This document shows, piece by piece, positions 59,224 through 64,000 of a stretch of 64,000 bases of DNA (positions within the stretch are counted from its first letter, which is position 1; every line of letters begins with the position of its first letter). Under the pieces are notes generated by a model, which worked only from the letters and a program-made list of their open reading frames with translations, was not told where the DNA came from and did no database searches. Source of the stretch: Ulvibacter antarcticus (lineage in GTDB: Bacteria > Bacteroidota > Bacteroidia > Flavobacteriales > Flavobacteriaceae); contig NZ_REFC01000011.1 in the NCBI RefSeq assembly GCF_003688405.1, forward strand, positions 558,001 through 622,000. Direction: 5' to 3'. The position numbers and the translations under genes were made by a program.

Positions 59224-59319
59224 AATTAGAAACCGAAACTTCGGTGATTTAAGTTAGACTAAAGAGTTGAAGCCGGAAGTTTCAATCAATTAAATATAGA
59301 CCTCCAGCGTTCTAAAAAA

Positions 59320-59643
59320 TTAACAACATTTTTTTTCTGTTGTTTCAAAAAACTCATGAAATAATTCTTTTAAAGTTCCCAATCGCTCAGGATTAATTCG
59401 ATAATATTGACTTTTTCCTTCAAACTTACTTTTTAGCAAACCCGATTTTTTAATGATTTGTAAATGTTGAGAAGTGGTAGGTTGCGAAAGTCGAATCTTT
59501 TCAGAAATATCTTTACACAAACAACCATCGCAATCTCCAATGTAATTTAAAATGGAAATCCGAGCAGGGTGGGACAAAACTTTTGCTAAATCTGCCAGTT
59601 GATTTACACTCATGGAATGAATATGTCTTTTAGATACGCCCAT
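59320..59643 (-). CDS. arsR: ArsR-family metalloregulator
   Basis: 107 residues, winged helix (LADLAKVLSHPARISILNYI; RLSQPTTSQHLQIIKKSGLL recognition helix). The sensing loop is GDCDGCLCKD with Cys38, Cys41 and Cys43, extending the classical CVC arsenic site, and a C-terminal Cys106-Cys107 pair. It represses until As(III)/Sb(III) binds. First gene of the operon; a 12-bp palindrome 69 bp upstream is the likely operator. Confidence 0.92.
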   Translation of the reverse strand: MGVSKRHIHSMSVNQLADLAKVLSHPARISILNYIGDCDGCLCKDISEKIRLSQPTTSQHLQIIKKSGLLKSKFEGKSQYYRINPERLGTLKELFHEFFETTEKKCC

Positions 59644-59711
59644 AATAAATGATTTGTTTTAAGTATTTCGATCTATCCCTTTACGGCTAAATCAAAATAA
59701 ATTAATAATGT

Positions 59712-59723
59712 ATATTGCAATAT
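59712..59723. promoter_or_regulatory. 12-bp palindrome, candidate ArsR operator
   Basis: ATATTGCAATAT is a perfect palindrome 69-80 bp before the arsR start. On the minus strand a near -7 box (TATTTTG) follows about 20 bp later, so a bound repressor would cover the promoter. Confidence 0.5.
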
Positions 59724-59740
59724 TACGATGTTAAAATGTA

Positions 59741-59776
59741 ATAAAAAAGTCTTTGAGTGTTTTTCTCAAAGACTTT
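59741..59776 (-). terminator. Rho-independent terminator of the TM2 gene
   Basis: AAAGTCTTTGAG (59746-59757) and CTCAAAGACTTT (59765-59776) form a perfect 12-bp stem with a 7-nt loop; on the minus strand it runs into TTTTTTAT. It starts 6 bp after the TM2 stop. Confidence 0.88.
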
Positions 59777-59782
59777 ATATTT

Positions 59783-60136
59783 TTAGAACCAGCCTTTTTT
59801 ACCAACCTGGTATGTCTGGTAGAATTCCTCGTCACTTTTGGTAAGATAAATAATCCCTTCGATCAATCCAATAATACCACCAATACCACAGGTCACAACG
59901 GTAATTACAATCTGGATAATCCCTTCCTGTGTATATCCTAAGATAAACTTATGAATTCCTAATGAACCAATTACGATGGCAAGAATTCCGGCGATAAGCT
60001 TTTTGTTTTCACCATTGTGCGTTGCCTCATTCCAATTTTCTTTAAACTCGTTTGCCGCATCTTTGGCTTCATTACCAAATTCTGTCGCCTTATCCTTTAG
60101 CTCATCTCCTAGGTTGTCTTTATTGTCTTCACTCAT
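59783..60136 (-). CDS. TM2-domain membrane protein with LEA-like N-terminus
   Basis: 117 residues. Residues 1-45 are a charged amphipathic helix (LKDKATEFGNEAKDAANEFK, resembling LEA/CsbD-type repeats). Residues 48-110 are a TM2 domain: two hydrophobic segments with LGIHKFILGYTQEGIIQIV and a short turn. The C-terminus is YQVGKKGWF. TM2 proteins are small inner-membrane proteins of unknown role. Monocistronic with a strong terminator. Confidence 0.88.
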   Translation of the reverse strand: MSEDNKDNLGDELKDKATEFGNEAKDAANEFKENWNEATHNGENKKLIAGILAIVIGSLGIHKFILGYTQEGIIQIVITVVTCGIGGIIGLIEGIIYLTKSDEEFYQTYQVGKKGWF

Positions 60137-60183
60137 GATCTTTAATTGTTAGTTGATTAAATTATATCATAAAGCTACAAAAA

Positions 60184-60570
60184 TTATAAGGACGCACTAT
60201 CAATCGGTTCCCATAATTCTATTTTATTTCCTTCCGGATCCAGAATCCATCCAAATTTTCCATAATCGTACTCTTCAACTTTACCAACAATAGTGACGCC
60301 TTCAGATTTTAATAATTTTAGCAATTCATGAAGATTTTCTACCCTAAAGTTCATCATAAACTGCTTTTCACTTGGCTTAAAATAGTCTGTATCTTCCTTA
60401 AACGGACTCCATTGCGTAGAGCATTTATTCCCTTCTTCGTCCTTCCACCAGAACGTACAGCCATAATCATCGGTGTTTAAACCAAGGTGTTCGTTGTACC
60501 ATTTCTTGATGTTCTTCGGATCCTTCGTTTTGAAGAAGAACCCACCTAATCCTGTAACTCTTTTTTTCAT
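60184..60570 (-). CDS. VOC (glyoxalase/bleomycin-resistance fold) protein
   Basis: 128 residues with two VOC half-repeats: LGGFFFKTKDPKNIKKWYNE and then FMMNFRVENLHELLKLLKSE, ending FGWILDPEGNKIELWEP, the usual C-terminal metal Glu region. The substrate is unknown. Third gene of a likely DUF4199-DUF1801-VOC unit, 10 bp after DUF1801. Confidence 0.9.
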   Translation of the reverse strand: MKKRVTGLGGFFFKTKDPKNIKKWYNEHLGLNTDDYGCTFWWKDEEGNKCSTQWSPFKEDTDYFKPSEKQFMMNFRVENLHELLKLLKSEGVTIVGKVEEYDYGKFGWILDPEGNKIELWEPIDSASL

Positions 60571-60580
60571 AAAATTAGTT

Positions 60581-60988
60581 TTACCATTTCTTCATATCGA
60601 TCCACGATCTTTTTAGAAATTCAATTAATACTTCTTTATCTATATCATTCAATCTTTTAATATATAAGCAGCCTTTTCCGGTTTTATGCTTGCCTAAGGT
60701 ACTCATTAGATCAGCTTCTTTTTCAAATCCGCTAATAGCATAAATCGATATATTTTGCTTTCTAGGAGCAAAACCAATTTTAAACCATTCTCCGGAAGAA
60801 GATTTGCCTTTATAGGTATATTTTCCAAAGCCTATAATGGAACTGCCCCACATCTTAGGCTTCTCTTCAGAAATAGTTTCCATAAGCTTCATTAACTCTT
60901 CGAAATCTGGGTAGCGATCTTCATCTTGAAATCCTTCAAGAAATTTTGTAACATTCGCCTCATTTTGTTGCGTTATCGGGGTGTACAT
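60581..60988 (-). CDS. DUF1801 protein
   Basis: 135 residues. Recognised by MKLMETISEEKPKMWGSSIIGFG (split near 33-55), then KYTYKGKSSSGEWFKIGFAP and the ISIYAISGFEKEADLM and GKGCLYIKRLNDIDKEVL segments of DUF1801 (YdhG-like fold). No known function. It starts 2 bp after the DUF4199 stop. Confidence 0.88.
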   Translation of the reverse strand: MYTPITQQNEANVTKFLEGFQDEDRYPDFEELMKLMETISEEKPKMWGSSIIGFGKYTYKGKSSSGEWFKIGFAPRKQNISIYAISGFEKEADLMSTLGKHKTGKGCLYIKRLNDIDKEVLIEFLKRSWIDMKKW

Positions 60989-60990
60989 AA

Positions 60991-61497
60991 TTATTTTCGT
61001 TGCAGAATTATTGAGGAAATTAGAGAGATGATAAACCCTATCACCAAAACGGTCGATGCCATAATAGCGAAGTTCATAATCGGACTCATAAAAAGTTCTT
61101 TTTCAGCCTCAATTTCCGAACGTTTTATTTCAAACTCTGCTGCCGGCAGCTTTGCTTCTAGTTGTTTAAGGCTTTCGGCGTAGTATTCTGCAGTAAAATC
61201 AGGATTTATATATTTAACATATACAAGATCTAATAAGCCGAATGCAACGGCAGTGATCAGACTGATTAAAACTCCAATCAAAAGCGCCTTACCAAATGTA
61301 ACTTTTCCGTTGTTCTCTTGGTCACGAAAATGCTTTATTCCGAAGAAAACAAAAGACAGTGAAATAAGCATCGAAACATAACCGATAATCTCCTGAGTAG
61401 AAAAATCTAAACCGCCTGCAAAAATTAAACTTGCAGAGAATAAGACACAAATTAATAAGGCTCCGTAAAGACCGTAACGTAGAATGGTTGCTTTCAT
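60991..61497 (-). CDS. DUF4199 membrane protein
   Basis: 168 residues from the ATG at 61497. A TAnnTTTG box at 61522-61529 lies before this ATG and overlaps the alternative upstream start at 61524, so the shorter form is favoured. Four membrane segments and the DUF4199 pattern (FGIKHFRDQENNGKVTFGKA near 62-81). Common in Bacteroidota, function unknown. Heads a three-gene unit. Confidence 0.85.
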   Translation of the reverse strand: MKATILRYGLYGALLICVLFSASLIFAGGLDFSTQEIIGYVSMLISLSFVFFGIKHFRDQENNGKVTFGKALLIGVLISLITAVAFGLLDLVYVKYINPDFTAEYYAESLKQLEAKLPAAEFEIKRSEIEAEKELFMSPIMNFAIMASTVLVIGFIISLISSIILQRK

Positions 61498-61521
61498 AGT
61501 ATTTAAGTTAATCGATTTACA

Positions 61522-61529
61522 CAAAGCTA
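61522..61529 (-). promoter_or_regulatory. -7 promoter box (TAGCTTTG) for the DUF4199-DUF1801-VOC unit
   Basis: Minus-strand TAGCTTTG fits TAnnTTTG, 24 bp before the ATG at 61497, and decides the start choice. Confidence 0.5.
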
Positions 61530-61591
61530 CTTTCAGAAATCAATAACGGACTCATACTAAAGTACCAAAGTTCACAAACTTTAGTATTGTT

Positions 61592-62011
61592 TTACAGTTC
61601 GGGAATAATATTCAGGTCTTTTGCAATTTTTATAGCTTGTGTTCTTCTCTTCGCATCTAACTTTAGAAATAGTTTAGAAACGTGTGTTTTTATAGTGCTT
61701 TCTGAAACAAATAAGGTGTCTGCAATTTCTTTATTAGAGGCGCCTTTGGCAATTTCACATAAAACTTCGTACTCGCGCGAACTAATCTGAAGCTCTTCAA
61801 TTTTCTGCTCATCAATTTCAATGGATTCCTGTGATTTCCGATTATTGAGCCTTTTATTAATAAACAATCCTATAAAGAAAAATACAATTGCCATCACCCC
61901 AATGGCGAGCTCAATCGATAAATCCCCTTTGTAAATGGCATAGTTACTCAACTTGAAAAGAACTAAAATTGCAAGTATAAGCGCGCCAAATATAAGGATG
62001 GTTTTTTCCAT
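61592..62011 (-). CDS. Membrane-anchored LuxR-type HTH protein
   Basis: 139 residues: two membrane segments (about 4-23 and 35-53), a short linker, then a LuxR/GerE helix-turn-helix at about 75-135 (SSREYEVLCEIAKGASNKEI, FVSESTIKTHVSKLFLKLDA). No receiver domain. DNA-binding domain tethered at the inner membrane. It is 7 bp after the hydroxyacid dehydrogenase gene. Target genes are unknown. Confidence 0.9.
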   Translation of the reverse strand: MEKTILIFGALILAILVLFKLSNYAIYKGDLSIELAIGVMAIVFFFIGLFINKRLNNRKSQESIEIDEQKIEELQISSREYEVLCEIAKGASNKEIADTLFVSESTIKTHVSKLFLKLDAKRRTQAIKIAKDLNIIPEL

Positions 62012-62018
62012 TATTTTC

Positions 62019-62972
62019 TTATGCTTCGGAAGAATTCCTAAAAAAATCTATCATTTTCTCGGCACTTACATAGGCGAGTTTTTTCTTACTTTCTTCCGTC
62101 CAACCGGCAATGTGCGGACTCAATAGTACATTGTCGAATGTCATTAAATCACGAAGTGCTGCCGGTAATTCTTCCGAAGAAAAAAGCGATTCGAACGATA
62201 GTTTTTCATATTCCAGAACATCTAAACCGGCGCCAAGAATTTTACCATTTCGCAAGGCCGAGACAAGGTCGGCAGTAACAACACTGCGACCTCTTGCCGT
62301 ATTTATGAGCCAAAAGGGTTTTTTAAATGTTTCAATGAATTCTTTGTTGATCATTTTGTCGGTAAGAGGCGTCCAGGGCGTATGCAAACTGACCACATCT
62401 ACCATTTCCTGAAATGTTTTTAGTGAAACCTGCGTGGCATCCTTATTGCCGACATTTTCCTTTATATCGTAACAAAGTACGCTGCAGTTAAAACCTCGCA
62501 ACTTCTCGGCGAATGCCTTTCCCATGTTTCCATAACCGATGAGACCAATGATCTTTCCATCGATTTCGGTACCTCGATTGGATTCTCTATTCCACTGTCC
62601 GGATTTTACTTGCTTATCTGCGATATTCAGCTTGTTGAATAAGGATAGTAGCATTGCTAATGAATGTTCGCCAACGGCGTTTCTATTGCCTTCAGGAGCC
62701 GAAATTAAATGAATGCCTTTACTTTCTGCATAAGGTATATCGATGCTCTCAAGTCCGGCGCCCACTCTTGCAATACATTTTAATCGCTTCGCAGCATCCA
62801 AAAATTGCTTGTCTATAGAAAATCTGCTACGAATCACAATTCCATCGTATTTGCCAATAATTTTCTCAACATCCTCTTTAGACGCAGTATACTCTTCATG
62901 ATTGGTGAATCCTGCTTTTTGTAACTCTTCTAAGAGTATTGGGTGGTTGTTATCCAGATGAAGTATTTTCAC
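62019..62972 (-). CDS. D-2-hydroxyacid dehydrogenase (phosphoglycerate dehydrogenase-like)
   Basis: 317 residues. NAD-binding GLIGYGNMGKAFAEKL near 143, catalytic Arg in NTARGRSVV near 224, Glu in AGLDVLEYE near 250, and His in LLSPHIAGWTEES near 285. It lacks the C-terminal ACT domain of many SerA enzymes; similar short proteins serve serine synthesis or general 2-keto acid reduction. It starts 2 bp after the cupin gene. Confidence 0.9.
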   Translation of the reverse strand: MKILHLDNNHPILLEELQKAGFTNHEEYTASKEDVEKIIGKYDGIVIRSRFSIDKQFLDAAKRLKCIARVGAGLESIDIPYAESKGIHLISAPEGNRNAVGEHSLAMLLSLFNKLNIADKQVKSGQWNRESNRGTEIDGKIIGLIGYGNMGKAFAEKLRGFNCSVLCYDIKENVGNKDATQVSLKTFQEMVDVVSLHTPWTPLTDKMINKEFIETFKKPFWLINTARGRSVVTADLVSALRNGKILGAGLDVLEYEKLSFESLFSSEELPAALRDLMTFDNVLLSPHIAGWTEESKKKLAYVSAEKMIDFFRNSSEA

Positions 62973-62974
62973 AA

Positions 62975-63340
62975 TTAAATTTTTGGGTAGTGAGTCTGAG
63001 TCTTTTCGTCAATTACAGCACCGGTATGTGCCGTTGTTAGTTTTTCAAATAGCAACACATGTACTTCCTCTCCGTTTTTGGTCTTCGGACAGTGTTCTAC
63101 GCCTTTAGGCACTACAATTATTTCACCTTCTTTAATTATTTCGGTTTTATTTCTGAAGTGCATTTCGAGTGTGCCTTTTTGTACAAAGAACAATTCGTCT
63201 TCATCATCATGTTTATGCCATATAAAATCTCCCTGAAGTTTTGCCAATAGCACCTGCATATCGTCTACAACAGCGATTTGATGAGGATGCCAATGTTTTT
63301 TGAAACTTTGAAGTTTTTGATGAATATTAATGGTTTCCAT
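62975..63340 (-). CDS. Cupin-domain protein
   Basis: 121 residues, one cupin barrel: GDFIWHKHDDEDELFFVQKG (metal motif 1, HxH-x4-E) and VVPKGVEHCPKT (motif 2 His). Small metal-binding enzyme or sensor; the substrate is unknown. First gene of a cupin-dehydrogenase-LuxR unit. Confidence 0.9.
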   Translation of the reverse strand: METINIHQKLQSFKKHWHPHQIAVVDDMQVLLAKLQGDFIWHKHDDEDELFFVQKGTLEMHFRNKTEIIKEGEIIVVPKGVEHCPKTKNGEEVHVLLFEKLTTAHTGAVIDEKTQTHYPKI

Positions 63341-63410
63341 TGTTGCTTATTTTAAAAAGTGAATCTCAATTAAAGACATCATAGATACGAATCTTTAATT
63401 TTAAGATCGC

Positions 63411-63806
63411 TTAAACAAACAAGGTAAGAATTTCTTCGGGAATTTTTGTGGGACGAAGTGATTTTGCATCCAAAAAACACCAAAGTGTTTCGGCTTCAAC
63501 AAGAGTCTTGTTATCGGTTGTCCTCGTTATTCTGTAATGGCGTTTGCTTTTTACACCTTCAGTTTCAGTAACCCAGGTTTCGATGCGCAGTTCCTCTTTT
63601 TCAAAGGCTGAAGCTCTATACTGAATGTTGTGACTTAGTACATACCACACATATTTTTCTCTAAGGGCTTCAGATGTTTTCGATTTCCAGTGTGCTTCAG
63701 CAATGTCTAGACACCATTGTAAATACACCAAATTATTTACATGACCTCTTTCATCAATGGCGGAGGCAGGGACCTGAAACTGCTGTGTAAATTTTTCCGA
63801 AGTCAA
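63411..63806 (-). CDS. Acyl-CoA thioesterase (4HBT hot-dog family)
   Basis: 131 residues from a TTG start at 63806, as no ATG precedes the conserved region. The TTG overlaps the mgtE stop (TTGA), so coupling to mgtE supports it. Hot-dog motif AIDERGHVNNLVYLQW at 16-31 with catalytic Asp18, and the central strand HNIQYRASAFEKEELRIETW. Similar class to the thioesterase at 188-670. Confidence 0.88.
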   Translation of the reverse strand: MTSEKFTQQFQVPASAIDERGHVNNLVYLQWCLDIAEAHWKSKTSEALREKYVWYVLSHNIQYRASAFEKEELRIETWVTETEGVKSKRHYRITRTTDNKTLVEAETLWCFLDAKSLRPTKIPEEILTLFV

Positions 63807-64000
63807 AACCCTAAAATGAGTTTTGCAATTAAAAAATAAGTTAGAATTCCGAAGACATCGTTACTAGTTGTAATAAAAGGACCGGTAGCAACTGCGGGGT
63901 CAATCCCGTTTCTGTCCAGGAGAATAGGGACAAAGGTTCCAATTAATGCTGCCATAATTATCACAGAAATTAGAGCGATACAAATGCTAATAGATTCGCT
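63803..64000 (-). CDS. mgtE: MgtE magnesium transporter, C-terminal end (runs off the right edge)
   Basis: 65 residues to the stop at 63803; the start lies beyond the window. It has two membrane segments around GTFVPILLDRNGIDPAVATG and PFITTSNDVFGILTYFLIA, the highly conserved MgtE pore region (conserved Asp of the Mg2+ path in GIDPA and SND). Inner-membrane Mg2+ channel. The following thioesterase start overlaps its stop by four bases. Confidence 0.93.
   Translation of the reverse strand, partial: SESISICIALISVIIMAALIGTFVPILLDRNGIDPAVATGPFITTSNDVFGILTYFLIAKLILGF

Noticed and set aside
1-64000. tRNA, rRNA, prophage, integrase or insertion sequence
   Set aside because: I looked for cloverleaf-like segments, transposase or integrase motifs and att-like flanks and found none I could support.

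Overview
The window is chromosomal DNA of a member of the Bacteroidota, most likely a marine Flavobacteriaceae. The base composition is AT-rich. Many genes have a TAnnTTTG box (the Bacteroidota -7 promoter element) shortly upstream and almost none has a Shine-Dalgarno sequence. There is a type IX secretion component (PorZ), a secreted protein with a T9SS C-terminal sorting domain, a carboxypeptidase-regulatory-domain TonB receptor, and typical flavobacterial neighbour pairs (porZ-recO, DUF1501/DUF1800). I cannot name the genus. I see no rRNA, tRNA, CRISPR array, prophage or transposase.

Layout. 1-5.0 kb: start of a YheT-like hydrolase, a thioesterase, small enzymes, a DMT exporter and cystathionine gamma-synthase. 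5-13.2 kb: an outer-membrane protein divergent from gdhA, then the run porZ-recO-TonB receptor plus a tiny basic protein missed by length cut-offs. 13.2-19.2 kb: ferritin, a tail-less SSB behind a 384-bp gene-free stretch, RecQ, a carboxymuconolactone decarboxylase-like protein, and an AraC regulator with a 14-bp motif repeated upstream of it and of its neighbour. 19.1-29 kb: a three-copy GC-rich hairpin repeat, tex, an unknown secreted protein with a Gly/Met tract, metG with a palindromic element inside its reading frame, the DUF1501/DUF1800 pair, and an LD-carboxypeptidase with yraN. 29.6-39.4 kb: a membrane-anchored XRE regulator, a TlpA-like protein, mfd, a flavin disulfide oxidoreductase, a PLP enzyme with a TspO-like protein, and a TerB-like protein.

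39.4-44.3 kb is the most interesting region. Seven same-strand genes encode a coiled-coil protein, a protein with a probable Roadblock/LC7-like domain, two Ras-like small GTPases, two small sensor-like proteins, and a cytoplasmic hybrid histidine kinase. The two sensor-like proteins and the kinase N-terminus share one domain family (HPFFE...FPCV...GFL). Both GTPases lack the Gln that normally follows the G3 motif, and the kinase receiver domain has Lys where the phosphorylated Asp should be. I read this as an undescribed GTPase-histidine kinase signalling module, analogous in logic to MglA/MglB systems but different in composition.

44.3-57.6 kb: fbp divergent from an acetyltransferase-aspartokinase pair across a perfect inverted repeat, a fused acyltransferase of the ornithine-lipid OlsF type, YitT, a serine hydrolase, regulators, a PqqB-like hydrolase and a large PAS histidine kinase. 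57.8-59.7 kb: an arsenic operon (arsR, Cys-rich DUF6428, ArsN-like acetyltransferase, thioredoxin-type arsC) with no efflux pump in the window. 59.7-64 kb: small membrane and stress-type proteins, a D-2-hydroxyacid dehydrogenase/cupin/LuxR-type operon, a thioesterase, and the 3' end of an MgtE magnesium transporter.

Across the whole window the 7-mer TTCSGAA (S = C or G) is strongly over-represented: about 70 copies by hand count against about 8 expected from composition. It occurs in all three reading frames, which suggests a highly iterated palindrome rather than codon bias.
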